Shown: positions 1-11,529 of the stretch, one piece after another
Numbering within the stretch: position 1 is the stretch's first letter
How the letters are laid out: the number at the start of each line of letters is the position of its first letter
Source: RYN-230 sp963829725
GTDB taxonomy: Bacteria > Actinomycetota > Actinomycetes > Streptosporangiales > Streptosporangiaceae
Assembly: GCA_963829725.1 (NCBI GenBank)
Contig: CAWHJW010000019.1
Location: 186,001 to 250,000 of the forward strand
DNA: 64,000 nt
Reading direction: 5' to 3'
Position numbers and translations under genes: made by a program
The notes under the pieces: model-generated
The model's database searches: none
What the model saw: the letters and a program-made list of their open reading frames with translations, nothing else
What the model was told of the DNA's origin: nothing

Positions 1-167
1 AAGCTGATCAGCGCCATCGCCAGGAACACACCGCCCATGAGCGCCAGGATGTCCGCCTCAGACCGCCCGGTCCTGCGGGCGATGGAGCGGGCGAGCGGCT
101 GGGCGGCCGCCCTGGTCCGGCCGGACAGGCCGGCCTGGCCCATGGCCACGAAGTTCTTCTTCGGCAT
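1..167 (-). CDS. Small membrane protein, 3' part cut by the window edge
   Basis: About 55 residues are visible, beginning MPKKNFVAMGQAG. A basic, Ala/Arg-rich N-terminus leads into a hydrophobic stretch (LALMGGVFLAMALIS) that looks like the start of a membrane segment. A strong ribosome site, GGAAGGAG, lies 8 bases before the ATG, which fixes the start. It follows the DUF1269 gene by 52 bp on the same strand and may share its transcript. I do not recognise the family, and the C-terminus lies outside the window. Confidence 0.6.
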   Translation of the reverse strand, partial: MPKKNFVAMGQAGLSGRTRAAAQPLARSIARRTGRSEADILALMGGVFLAMALIS

Positions 168-219
168 GTCACGCGCTCCTTCCGGGCGAGACGGTCGGCC
201 CCTGACCCGGGCCGGCGGG

Positions 220-729
220 TCAGCTGACTTCGGTGGCGGCTTCCTGGACGGCCTTGTCGACGTCCTTCGCCTTCACATCGAGTTCCTTGGCCACGTGCTT
301 CTCGGCCTTCAGCCCGGCCTTCTCGATCGCCTCCTGCAGCTTGCTCTCGCCGACGACGATCAGCGCCGCCTGCCCATCGTCGATGATGTCCCCGAACTCC
401 TTGACATCGGCGCGGGACATGCCCCGCCACAAGTGGCCGCCCACCCCGCCCACCGCTGCGCCGACGGCGGCGCCGACGATGATCGAGGGCGGGAACAGGA
501 TGCCGACAAGGGCACCGACGGCAGCGCCGCCCCACGCCCCGTGCCGGGTGGCCATCTCGTCCTTATTGACGTGCACCTTGCCCGCGTCGTCCTTGGTGAC
601 CACGGAGGCGTCATAAGTCCCGACCGCACCGACCGCATGCAGGTCCTTAACAACCTGGTAGTCCGCTCGCGCGGAGGCCTCGCCGGGATAGGTGCCTATA
701 TAGATGAATACTGCGTCTGGCTTCGCCAT
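220..729 (-). CDS. DUF1269-type membrane-associated protein
   Basis: The protein is 169 residues from the ATG at 729, which has a good GGAG site 5 bases upstream. An in-frame ATG six codons earlier has none. Near residues 65-100 there is a Gly/Ala-rich hydrophobic hairpin (GALVGILFPPSIIVGAAVG), flanked by charged alpha/beta sequence. This layout is typical of DUF1269 proteins, small membrane-associated proteins often found among general-stress genes. The C-terminal third is rich in Lys, Glu and Ala and probably helical. No enzymatic motif is visible. The function is unknown; a stress role is inferred from family and neighbourhood. Confidence 0.75.
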   Translation of the reverse strand: MAKPDAVFIYIGTYPGEASARADYQVVKDLHAVGAVGTYDASVVTKDDAGKVHVNKDEMATRHGAWGGAAVGALVGILFPPSIIVGAAVGAAVGGVGGHLWRGMSRADVKEFGDIIDDGQAALIVVGESKLQEAIEKAGLKAEKHVAKELDVKAKDVDKAVQEAATEVS

Positions 730-826
730 GCCGTCTCCTTTGCCCACATGACCCGTCCCGTTATACCTTCACCTTCGCGCATCCGCCGGCCGGGCAAATC
801 ATCCGGCCTGGGTGACAAGCGTGAGT

Positions 827-2083
827 TCAGCGTGCTCGTCCCCCGGGTTCCGGCGCCGGCTGCTCCTGGCTCGGCCCGGGGCCGGGCTCGGGTTGGTGCA
901 GGCCGAGGGCCTTGGCCAGGGGGGTCGCGGCGAGGCCGTAGATGCCGACGGTTCCGACGATGACCAGGAACGTGGCGGGCAGCAGCTTGGCTGCCCCGCC
1001 GATGTGCATCGCGGCGAGCGGGGCGGAGAAGCTGGCGGCGGTGGAGGCCGCGACGATGCCGCGGGGGTCCATGGAGCCGATGAAGATCCGTTCCCTGGTG
1101 GTCAGGCTGGTGCGCACGGTGGCCACCGCGGCGACGGCCGGGCGGACCACCACGACGAGCAGGAACACCAGGGCGAGCGCGGGCCAGATCACGCCGCGCA
1201 GGGACGCGGGGGTCACGGTGGCGGAGATGGCGATGAACAGCGTCCCGATGGCCAGCTGGACGATGGTCTTGAGGAACGGCCGGTCGTCGGGCAGGTCGAT
1301 CCCGCGCAGGTTGGCCAGGATGATCCCCATGGTGATGGCGGCGACCAGCCCGGTGTCATCCCGCAGCGCGTCACACAGGCCGGCGGTGGTGATCACCGTG
1401 GCGATGATGGCCTGGGCCGCGAGGACTCCGGTGATCTTCAGCTTCTTCAGCAGGAGCCACAGCACCAGGGTGCCGGCGGCGCCGCCAGCGACGCCGATCC
1501 CGATCCGGGCGGCGAAGGTGAGCAGGCCGTGCAGCAGGTGGTGGGTGTGGGTGGATTGCAGCTCATTGAAGACGACGACGGCGATGATCGCGCCGATCGG
1601 GTCGATGGTCGTGCCCTCGTAGCTCAGGATCGTGGTCAGCTTCGCTCCCGGCCGGGCGGCGGCCAGGATCGGGGTCACGACGGTGGGGCCCGAGACGATC
1701 AGGATCGCGCCGAGCATGACGGCGGCCTTCGAGGACAGCCCGAGCAGCAGGCCCCCGAAGAAGCCAGCGCCGGCCCAGGTCATCGGGATGCCCAGATTGC
1801 ACAGCCGGTTCAGCACGCGGCGGCTCTCGCCGCCCAGCCCCTTGGTGGTCAGGTCGAGCCCGCCGTCGAACAAGATGATCGCCACGGCCAGGCTCACCAG
1901 CGGCGGGAACGCCGCCCCGAATATCTTGTCCGGGTTGACCGCCGTGATCAGGGTGCCCGCAGCGAACCCGACCGGCAGCAGCAAGATGATCGCCGGGATG
2001 CGCAACCGCGCGGCGATGACCTGGCAGGCCACGGCGAGCCCGACGATGAGCGCCAGGCCGGCGAAGATCTGCGACGCACTCAC
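827..2083 (-). CDS. Cation:proton antiporter, CPA1/NhaP-like
   Basis: This is a 418-residue polytopic inner-membrane protein that starts with GTG. About twelve hydrophobic segments cover residues 1-395, and a Pro/Glu-rich tail follows. Family signs are the early RIPAIILLLPVGFAAG helix, FDGGLDL near residue 75, SGPTVVTPIL near residue 130, and an EGTTIDPIGA segment. These resemble the ion-binding regions of the Na+/H+ exchanger superfamily, which swaps Na+ or K+ for protons to control pH and salt. No TrkA-N or TrkA-C regulatory domain is attached. The ion specificity cannot be told from sequence. It is a single gene with about 240 bp of free upstream sequence. Confidence 0.88.
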   Translation of the reverse strand: MSASQIFAGLALIVGLAVACQVIAARLRIPAIILLLPVGFAAGTLITAVNPDKIFGAAFPPLVSLAVAIILFDGGLDLTTKGLGGESRRVLNRLCNLGIPMTWAGAGFFGGLLLGLSSKAAVMLGAILIVSGPTVVTPILAAARPGAKLTTILSYEGTTIDPIGAIIAVVVFNELQSTHTHHLLHGLLTFAARIGIGVAGGAAGTLVLWLLLKKLKITGVLAAQAIIATVITTAGLCDALRDDTGLVAAITMGIILANLRGIDLPDDRPFLKTIVQLAIGTLFIAISATVTPASLRGVIWPALALVFLLVVVVRPAVAAVATVRTSLTTRERIFIGSMDPRGIVAASTAASFSAPLAAMHIGGAAKLLPATFLVIVGTVGIYGLAATPLAKALGLHQPEPGPGPSQEQPAPEPGGRAR

Positions 2084-2322
2084 CGGCGCACCCGCCAGCG
2101 CTGGTGGGCGGTGCGCGGCGGCGCGCCCGGCTGCCTACCGCACATGGGAGTACGCGCCACCGGGTGATGATGCGCGCCCCTCGTAGGGCCGCACATCATC
2201 CGCCCCGGGGGATCAGCGTTACTCCCAGGCGCCGGGCACACGGTGGTCAGCCCGCGCGGTTCCCCTCCAGCAGCGGGGCCGGGCTGCGCCGTAGCGGCCC
2301 CGACCCGCCGAGCGGCCCGGTC

Positions 2323-3006
2323 CTACTCGGCGGATCCCCCGGTCGCGAGGCGCATGAGGTCGCTGTCAAGGTCGATGGAGGTCTCGGTCCCGCCCGCGCT
2401 GCCGTACTCGTGCTGGTAGCTCTGCCAGGACTCGTCCCTGATCGTGCGGGCGAAGCCGCTTTCCATCAGCAGGACGAGCTCGAGCGCGGCCCGGTCGATG
2501 CGCCTGCTGTGGGCCGGGTCGCTCCAGTCTTCGGGGGCGGTGAACAAGGAGGTCGGCACGGTCAGGGTGCGCAGGTAGGCGAACAGGGGGCGCATCTGAT
2601 CGTCGGCGACGAGGGCGTGCCGGGCGGTTCCGGCCGTCGCGGCGAGCACGACGGGCTTGCCGATGAGCAGGTCGTTGTCCAGGACGTGGAAGAACGAGGT
2701 GAACAGGCCGCTGGGGCCGGCCTTGTAGACCGGGGCGGCAGCGATGATGCCATCGGCTTCGCCGAGGACCGTGATGGCCTGCTGCAGTTTCGGCGTGATC
2801 AGCTGCGATACCAGCGCGGCCGAGATGTCGGCGGAGATCTCGCGCGCTTCGATGACGCTGACGGTCACGGTGTTCCCGTGCCTGGCCGCCAGGGCCGCGG
2901 CGCGCCCCGCGGTGCGGTCGGCCAGCAGCCGGGTCGAGGACGGGTCACCAGTTCCGGCGCTGACCACCGCCAGCCGGAATGATTCCTGGTCCCTCGGGGT
3001 GGTCAT
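2323..3006 (-). CDS. NAD(P)H-dependent FMN reductase, CE1759-like
   Basis: The protein is 227 residues with a flavodoxin-like fold: an N-terminal strand and FMN-phosphate loop (SAGTGDPSSTRLLAD), then AAAPVYKAGPSGLFTSFF, the second FMN contact of this reductase family. It should supply reduced flavin to the luciferase-like monooxygenase encoded two genes upstream. The same pairing is known in corynebacteria as CE1758/CE1759. The start is the ATG at 3006, which overlaps the MarR stop by ATGA. A longer open frame running back into the MarR gene is an artefact. Confidence 0.85.
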   Translation of the reverse strand: MTTPRDQESFRLAVVSAGTGDPSSTRLLADRTAGRAAALAARHGNTVTVSVIEAREISADISAALVSQLITPKLQQAITVLGEADGIIAAAPVYKAGPSGLFTSFFHVLDNDLLIGKPVVLAATAGTARHALVADDQMRPLFAYLRTLTVPTSLFTAPEDWSDPAHSRRIDRAALELVLLMESGFARTIRDESWQSYQHEYGSAGGTETSIDLDSDLMRLATGGSAE

Positions 3007-3485
3007 GGACGGATGTCCTCCTTGACGGCGGCCGCCGCGGGAGTGGCGGCGCACTGGCGGGCTAGTTTCAGGCAGATCGTTTCCAGCTGCCGGAGCTCGC
3101 TGTGGTCCAGCCCGGCCGCCAGCGCGCCGGCGACACTGCGGGCGTGCCGGCGCCCGATCTGGTGCTGCAGGGCCCGGCCGGCCCCGGTGAGAGCCAGCCG
3201 GACCCCGCGCCCGTCGGCGGGATCGGGCTGGCGCTCGACCAGGCCCCGCCCGGCCAGCCGGTCCACCATGCGGGACAGGGCTGGCTGGCTGAGCAGGACG
3301 TGCCGGTTCAGCTCGCTGATGCGCAGCGGCTCGCGGCACTTGGACAGCGTGTACAGCACGTCGTACTCGCGCATGGAAAGGTCGGTCCAGATGTCCTCCG
3401 CCGCGAACTGCTTGAGCAGGGCGGCGTGTGCGGACAGCATGGCCTCCCAGGCGTCGTTGGCCAGGTGCCTCGTGCCCGGCATCAC
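3003..3485 (-). CDS. MarR-family transcriptional regulator
   Basis: This 160-residue winged-helix repressor has the recognition region LRISELNRHVLLSQPALSRM, followed by the wing LVERQPDPADGRG, the classic MarR DxRxxR-like turn. It is the middle gene of a three-gene operon and overlaps both neighbours by 4 bp, so translation is coupled. A 22-bp imperfect palindrome sits just upstream of the first gene (4688-4709) and is the obvious candidate for autoregulation. MarR proteins usually release DNA on binding a phenolic or oxidised ligand. The ligand here is probably linked to the monooxygenase substrate, which is unknown. Confidence 0.88.
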   Translation of the reverse strand: MMPGTRHLANDAWEAMLSAHAALLKQFAAEDIWTDLSMREYDVLYTLSKCREPLRISELNRHVLLSQPALSRMVDRLAGRGLVERQPDPADGRGVRLALTGAGRALQHQIGRRHARSVAGALAAGLDHSELRQLETICLKLARQCAATPAAAAVKEDIRP

Positions 3486-4669
3486 AGGCCCGGGTTCACG
3501 GTCTCGAGTTCCGCGGCGCTGTCCTGGTAGGGGGACGAGCCGGTGACGTTGTCGCCGCGGTTCGCGTTCGGGCGCGGCTGGCGCGGGGCCTGGCCGCCGT
3601 ACTTCGCCGTCACCAGGCTGGCGTGGGTGGGCGCGTCGGGCGTCTCGGGGTCGCGCCGGGCGGCCATTTCCTTGCGCAGCACCGGCACGACCTCGCCGCC
3701 GAGCAGCTCAAGCTGGTCCAGCACGATCTTGAGCGGCAGGCCGGCGTGGTCCATCAGGAACAGCTGGCGCTGGTAGTCGCCGAAGTGCTCGCGGAAGGTC
3801 AGGGTCTTGTCGATGACTTCCTGCGGGCTGCCCACCGACAGCGGGGTGAGCTCCGTGAAATCCTCCATCGACGGCCCGTGCCCGTAAACCGGCGCCTCGT
3901 TGAAGTAGGGGCGGAATTCCCGCTTGGCGTCCTGTGAGTTCCTGGCCAGGTAGGCCTGGCCGCCCAGGCCGACGATGGCCTGCTTCTCGGTGCCGTGGCC
4001 ATAGTGGGCGTAGCGCTGCCGGTAGAACCGGATCAGGCGCATGTAGTGCTCCTTGGGCCAGAAGATGTTGTTGGCGAAGAAGCCGTCGCCGTAGTACGCC
4101 GCCTGTTCGGCGATCTCGGGGGTGCGGATCGAGCCGTGCCAGACGAACGGCGGGACATCGTCCAGGGGCCGCGGGATCGAGGTGAATCCCTGCAGCGGGG
4201 TCCGGTACTTCCCCTTCCAGTCCACGACGTCCTCGCGCCACAGCCGGTGCAGCAGGTTGTAGTTCTCCAGGGCGAGCGGCAGGCCCTGCCGGATGTCCTG
4301 GCCGAACCACGGGTAGACCGGCGCCGTGTTGCCGCGGCCGAGCATCAGGTCCATCCGGCCCTTCGACAGGTGCTGGAGCATCGCGTACTCCTCGGCGATG
4401 CGGACCGGGTCGTTCGTCGTGATCAGCGTGGTGGACGTGGTCACGACCAGCTTCTTGCTGGTCGCGGCGATGAACGCCAGCAGCGTTGTCGGCGCGGACG
4501 AGAAGAACGGAGGGTTGTGGTGCTCGCCGATCGCGAACACGTCCAGCCCGACCTCCTCGGTCTTCTGCGCGATCGCCGTGATGGCGTCGATCCGCTCCGC
4601 CTCGCTCGGCGTCTCCCCGGACACGGGATCCCGGGTGATGTCACTGACCGAGAAGATCCCGAACTGCAT
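3482..4669 (-). CDS. LLM-class FMN-dependent monooxygenase, CE1758-like
   Basis: This 395-residue TIM-barrel flavoprotein belongs to the bacterial luciferase superfamily. Characteristic stretches are the N-terminal MQFGIFSVSDITRDP, IGEHHNPPFFSSAP near residue 48, and LMLGRGNTAPVYPWFG near residue 108. Family members use reduced FMN from a partner reductase to oxygenate small organic compounds. That partner is encoded at the end of the same operon (2323-3006). The last 50 residues are polar and low-complexity. The start is the ATG at 4669 with GGAGGC upstream. The substrate cannot be read from sequence. The operon looks like a detoxification or catabolic unit under MarR control. Confidence 0.87.
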   Translation of the reverse strand: MQFGIFSVSDITRDPVSGETPSEAERIDAITAIAQKTEEVGLDVFAIGEHHNPPFFSSAPTTLLAFIAATSKKLVVTTSTTLITTNDPVRIAEEYAMLQHLSKGRMDLMLGRGNTAPVYPWFGQDIRQGLPLALENYNLLHRLWREDVVDWKGKYRTPLQGFTSIPRPLDDVPPFVWHGSIRTPEIAEQAAYYGDGFFANNIFWPKEHYMRLIRFYRQRYAHYGHGTEKQAIVGLGGQAYLARNSQDAKREFRPYFNEAPVYGHGPSMEDFTELTPLSVGSPQEVIDKTLTFREHFGDYQRQLFLMDHAGLPLKIVLDQLELLGGEVVPVLRKEMAARRDPETPDAPTHASLVTAKYGGQAPRQPRPNANRGDNVTGSSPYQDSAAELETVNPGL

Positions 4670-4687
4670 GGCCTGCCTCCGAACTCA

Positions 4688-4709
4688 GATATATGCGTTT
4701 GCATGTATC
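4688..4709. promoter_or_regulatory. Candidate MarR operator
   Basis: The inverted arms GATATATGC (4688-4696) and GCATGTATC (4701-4709) match at 8 of 9 positions around a GTTT spacer. The site is AT-rich in a GC-rich genome, has the usual length of MarR sites, and lies 18 bp before the start of the operon that contains the MarR gene. The assignment is inferred from position and symmetry. Confidence 0.6.
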
Positions 4710-4764
4710 TCAACAGCGGGAGCGCCATGGTATTCCGCCGCGGGCGGGACCGGCTCTCAGGCCA

Positions 4765-5607
4765 TCACCGGATCGCCGCCGGTGGCTTCGCGGCGAAGGG
4801 CAGGAGCTGGTCGTGTCCCTTGGCGACCACCCCGTAGGTGGCCTCGGGCACCTCGATCCAGGCGCCGGGGAGATCACCGATGGGTTCCGAGACCACCAGC
4901 CGGGAGTCGTCGGACATCTGTCGCAGGATCTCCCGCCCGGGATACATCTCCCTGAGCAAGCGGACGTCGCGGGTGAAGAACAGCGACCGCGACTTGCCCT
5001 CGGTCGAGTAGCGGAACGCCCACAGGCTCTCGCCGTCGGTCGTCGCGATCGTGCCCTGGAATGGGTACTTGATGCCTCGCTGCTGCCCGCATGCCTCCAC
5101 GAATCCGATGGCGCGCGCGACAGCCTCTGGCGGATCCTCTTGAAGGCCGAACGTGAGCGCCAGGTAGAACAGGATCTCGGTATCCGTCTGCCCCTCAATA
5201 TCGAGGAAAAGCGATTCGTCGATCGCGAGTACCAGGTCGCGTTTGATCGCCGCGAAGCCGTCGATGAATCCGTTGTGCATCCACAGCCAGCGGTCGTGGC
5301 GGAACGGATGACAGTTCGTCTGTTGAACGGCTGACCCGATCGCCGCGCGAATGTGCGTGAAGAAAAGGGGCGAGATCACATGACCCGTAAGCTCACGCAG
5401 ATTCTGGTCATTCCAGGCCGGCTCGGTACCGCGGAAGATCCCCGGGGCTGGCGCGGCGTCATACCAGCCGACGCCGAATCCATCGCCATTCGTCGTCTCG
5501 GCGCCGAGCCTGGAGTGCAGGCTCTGGTCGATGAGCGAATGGACTGGGGTGTAGAGCACCTCTGCCAGCAGGATGGGCGAACCCGTGTAGGCGAGCCAGC
5601 GACACAT
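4765..5607 (-). CDS. Class II glutamine amidotransferase
   Basis: The protein is 280 residues. Cys2 after the initiator Met is the Ntn-type nucleophile (MCRWLAYTGSP), followed by NGDGFGVGWY and the HIRAAIGSAVQQTNCHPF block, which carry the usual Arg and Asn/His glutamine contacts. The YafJ/EgtC-like family hydrolyses glutamine or related gamma-glutamyl amides. Without EgtA/B/D neighbours an ergothioneine role is not supported. A strong GGAAGGAG site precedes the ATG. It lies 45 bp after glgX on the same strand and could be the last gene of that transcript, though nothing biochemical links the two. Confidence 0.85.
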   Translation of the reverse strand: MCRWLAYTGSPILLAEVLYTPVHSLIDQSLHSRLGAETTNGDGFGVGWYDAAPAPGIFRGTEPAWNDQNLRELTGHVISPLFFTHIRAAIGSAVQQTNCHPFRHDRWLWMHNGFIDGFAAIKRDLVLAIDESLFLDIEGQTDTEILFYLALTFGLQEDPPEAVARAIGFVEACGQQRGIKYPFQGTIATTDGESLWAFRYSTEGKSRSLFFTRDVRLLREMYPGREILRQMSDDSRLVVSEPIGDLPGAWIEVPEATYGVVAKGHDQLLPFAAKPPAAIR

Positions 5608-5652
5608 GCGCCGCTCCTTCCGGTCGTGCTTCGGAGCCTCAGCTGAGAACCG

Positions 5653-7784
<2,132 letters not shown>

Positions 7785-7788
<4 letters not shown>

Positions 7789-10502
7789 TGCTGGCCTTCC
7801 TGGCCGACCTCCCGGATCACGTCGCCGACGGCGCGGACCTCGCCGTGGCGGCGGCGGATCACATCGGCGATCAGGCCGGTCCAGCCGGTCTGGTGCGCGG
7901 CGCCGATCGCGGCTCCGTTGTCACCGTGGAAGTACTCGCTGAAGATCAGGTTGTCTCGCCAGGCCGGATCGTTCTGCAGCACCTCGGTCCCGCCGAAGCA
8001 GGCCCGGCGGCCGTCCGGACCGCGGGTGAAGATCGAGATGAGCCGGTCGGACAGGTCGCGGCCGACCAGGTCCAGCGTGACCTGCTGGCCCGATCCGGTC
8101 GGGTACTCGATGGTGAAGTCGTCGCCGAAGAACCGATGGTAGCGCTCCAGCACGCTGATCACCAGGTAGTTCAGCGGGAACCAGACCGGGCCGCGCCAGT
8201 TGGAGTTCCCGCCGAACATGGCCGTGGTCGATTCGGCCGGCTCGTAGTCGACGCTAGCCCGGATGCCTTCGACCTCGAATTCGTAGGGATGCTCGCGGTG
8301 CCAGGCCGACAGGGCGCGCAGGCCATGTGGGGAGAGGAACTCGCTCTCGTTGAACAGCCAGCCGAGCAGTCGTTCCAGCCGGTCCGGGCCGGCCAGGCTG
8401 AGCAGCAGCCGCTGGTGGCCTGGCTCCCCGCGCAAGACGCCGGATTCGCGGAGCTTGGAGGTGTCGCTGAGGCCATCACTGCCCAGCAGGCCCGCGAACT
8501 GCTTGCCCACCACCAGCGCGCGTTCCAGGTCCTTCTCATCGATGACCGCGGCGGCGAGGGCCGGGATGATGCCGACCATCGACCGGTGCCGCACCGGCAC
8601 GCACTGCCCGGACGGCGTGATCAGCCGGTCGTAGTAGAGCCCGTCGGCCTCATCCCACAGCCCCTGGCCGTCCAGCGCGCGGCGGATGGCGGCGAAATGC
8701 TCGAGGAACTTCAGCACCAGGTCCTGGGCCGGCCGCTGCCCGGACCGGTTCAGCACGGCGGCGATGCCGCCCATGGCGATCGCGTAGAAGCCCATCCAGC
8801 CGGTGGCGTCGGACTGCTCCAGGGTGCCGCCGACCGGCAGGTGCGAGCGGTCGATCGGGCCGATGTTGTCCAGCCCGAGGAAGCCGCCCTCGAACAGGTT
8901 GTTGCCCTCGGCGTCTTCCAGGTTCACCCACCAGGTGAAGTTGACCAGCAGCTTGTCGAACACCCGGCTGAGGAACTCGATGTCGCGGCCGCCGTCGATG
9001 GCGAACAGCTCGAGCGCGGCCCACGCCTGGACCGGCGGGTTCACGTCACCGAAGTCCCACTCATACGCGGGCAGCGCCCCGTTCGGGTGCTGGAACCACT
9101 CCCGGCACAGCAGGATCAGCTGGTACTTCGCGAACGCCGGGTTGACGTGAGCCAGCGTGACGCAGTGGAACGCCAGGTCCCAGGCGGCGAACCACGGGTA
9201 CTCCCACTTATCCGGCATCGACATGATGTCGAACGCGTTGAAGTTGCGCCACCGGGAGTTCCGCCCGGTCAGCCGCTGTGGCGGCGGGGTCGGCTGGGTG
9301 GGGTCCCCGTCCAGCCAGCGGGCCACGTCGTAGTAATAGAGCTGCTTGCTCCACAGCATCCCGGCGAACGCCTGGCGCATCACCATCGCCTCATCGGCAC
9401 TCGCGGTCGCCGGGGTCAGTTCGGCGTAGAACTCGTCGGCCTCGGCCTGCCTCTGGGCAATCACCTGGCCGAACTGGGCGCCGAGCGGGTCGCCCGCCTT
9501 TCCCCGGGGCGCTTTGGCAGGCGGTGGGCGCAGCCGCAGCCGCACCTCGGCCGTCTGGCCCGGCTGGACCGTCAGCTGGTACCAGAACGAGCACTTGGTG
9601 CCCGTCCGCTCCGGATTGACGGTGGCCGCCCCGCTCACCACGTGGTCGTTGATGCCGTCCTTCGGGTACGGCGTGAGCGGCGCGGCGCCGAACAGCCGCT
9701 GGTCGTTGGTCTCGTTCTCGCAGAACACCGCCGTTGGCAGCGTCCCGTCCGGCCCAGGGCCGGCCAGCAACTCCAGCGCGCCCAGGAACGGGTGATCGAT
9801 GCCCACCGCCGAATCACCTGTGGCCCGCATCGCCGGCTTGGGCGCGTCCACGTCCCAGGACCAGGTGTTGCGGAACCAGGCGGTCGGCAGCACATGCAGC
9901 GTCGCGGTCTCCGGGCCCGCATTGGTCACCTGAATGGACATCAGCAGGTCATCGGCGCTGGCCTTGGCGTAGTGCACCTCGGTGATCCAGTACCGGTTCT
10001 CGTCGAAGATCCCGGTATCCAGCAGCTCGTACTCGGGTTCCTCCCGGCTGCGTGACCCGTTCTGGTCGATGAGGTCCTGATAGGGGAAGGCGCCCTGCGG
10101 ATAGTGATAACGCCACCGGTTCCAGGCGTGGCTGGGCAGCGCGTCGAGATACCACCAGTACTCCTTGACGTCCTCGCCGTGGTTGGCCTGGGCTCCGGTC
10201 AGCCCGAACGCCCGCTCCTTGAGGATCGGGTCCTTCCCGTTCCACAGGGCCAGGCCCAGGCACAGCCGCTGCTCCACATCGCAGAACCCGGCCAGCCCGT
10301 CCTCCCCCCAGCGGTAGGTGCGGGACCGCGCCTGATCATGCGGCAGGTAGTCCCACGCCTCGCCGTCTGCGCTGTAGTCCTCGCGCACCGTGCCCCACTG
10401 GCGCTCGCTGACGTAGGGCCCCCACCGGTACCACTCGCCCGCCTGGAGCAGCCCGTCCTCCAGCCGCCCGAACCCAGCCACCCGATCCCGCTCAGCACTC
10501 AC
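7785..10502 (-). CDS. GH63-like alpha-glucosidase
   Basis: This 905-residue protein begins with GTG after GGAGAAGACA. The C-terminal half forms an (alpha/alpha)6 barrel with GH63-like stretches: WEYPWFAAWDLAFHCV near residue 435, PAYEWDFGDVNPPVQAWA near 480, and YEPAESTTAMFGGNSNWRGPVW near 760. Glycoside hydrolase 63 includes processing glucosidase I and bacterial enzymes that act on alpha-glucosides such as glucosylglycerate or trehalose-like sugars. No signal peptide is visible, so it is probably cytosolic. Coupling to glgX points to storage-glucan or compatible-solute turnover. The precise substrate is not determined by sequence. Confidence 0.82.
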
Positions 10503-10996
10503 TGTCTTCTCCTGTCGCCCCGGTGCAACGCAGCTTCCTCATGACGCGGCGCCAGCCCCAGCCCGCTGTGGTGATTACCGCACACCGCAATCGCGGCCGA
10601 CCCTGGTTCCTTTCTAGCCGCCGGGCAGGACGGGCTCATCACCTGCTAAGGGTGATGATTCTCATCCGGCCGGGTCCCGCGGATCGCCGAAATACCTGGC
10701 CGATCTGGCATTTGCTTTGGGCTCGATGGCCGGCCATAACGACATGGTGAATGGCAGACAAACAAAAGGTTGACCCGCGGCTACTGAAGACTGACGGTGA
10801 CAACAGTTCCCGCGCAGGGTGGCGGAGGTCCCGGCCGATGACAGTGAGGGCCTCCGGCGCTGACGGCGCACGCGCGGCGTCACGTTATCCTCGCCGTCAT
10901 GCTGAGCCCGCCGATCCACCTGCCACTTGCTCGCGGGGCTCGCGCAGGGACCAGGCTTCCCCAACCTGAGCTGCCGCGGCCGCCCAGCTCCGTTCG
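10503..10996. other. Intergenic stretch, no gene recognised
   Basis: Only short open frames without family signal are present. The stretch lies between the GH63 gene start and the 3' end of a broken SDR gene, and probably holds the promoter of the GH63-glgX transcript near 10503-10620. No clear -35/-10 pair or terminator is visible. Confidence 0.4.
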
Positions 10997-11529
10997 CTAG
11001 GGCACGGCCAGGCCGACCAGGTCGGCGCTGGCCTGCCACAGCCGCGCCGCAGCCGCGGTGTCGTACGACGCCTGACTTGAGGCCTTGGGCTTGCCCTTGG
11101 CGAAGTATCGGCCGGTGGCGCCCTACACCTGGGGGTGAGGAGGCGAGGTAGACGGGGGTCGCCGCGCCCTGGGCCGGTGTCTTCAGGAACGGGCGCGCCA
11201 CGCGGATCATGAGCGCGAAGTGCGCCACCGGGTCTTCGGCGCCGAAGCTGGTACGCAGCACGCCGGGATGCAGCACGGTGGCGGTGACCCCGGCGCCTTC
11301 GAGGCGGCGGGCCAGCTCGTAGGTGAACATCACGTTGGCCAGCTTCGACTGGCTGTAGGCGCGCTGCCCGGAGTAATCCCGCTCGCCCTGCAGGTCGGCC
11401 GACCCGGGCTCCCAGGGCGGCGAGACCGGTGGCGGTGGCCTTGCCGAGGCCCCCGGTGCCCCCGGTGCCCCCGGTGACAAGAACGGACTTCCCAGCCATG
11501 CCGTAGGTGTCCTGCACGATCGCCTTCAT
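10997..11529 (-). pseudogene. Broken short-chain dehydrogenase
   Basis: The N-terminus reads MKAIVQDTYGMAGKSVLVTGGTGGTGG, a Rossmann nucleotide site. The frame then breaks near 11400. The middle of the fold, including the NNAG and catalytic Ser segments, is missing. The signal resumes in another frame with RAYSQSKLANVMFTYELARR, the YxxxK active-site helix of retinol dehydrogenase-like SDRs, and runs to VYLAS. After one more shift it ends ...SADLVGLAVP. About 100 residues are deleted against a normal 300-residue member. The start overlaps the upstream membrane-protein stop by ATGA, so it was once the second gene of that pair. Confidence 0.75.

Noticed and set aside
812..2167. Long plus-strand open frame opposite the antiporter
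   Set aside because: His/Asp/Gly/Gln-rich translation typical of the antisense of a membrane-protein gene in high-GC DNA; no domain signal.
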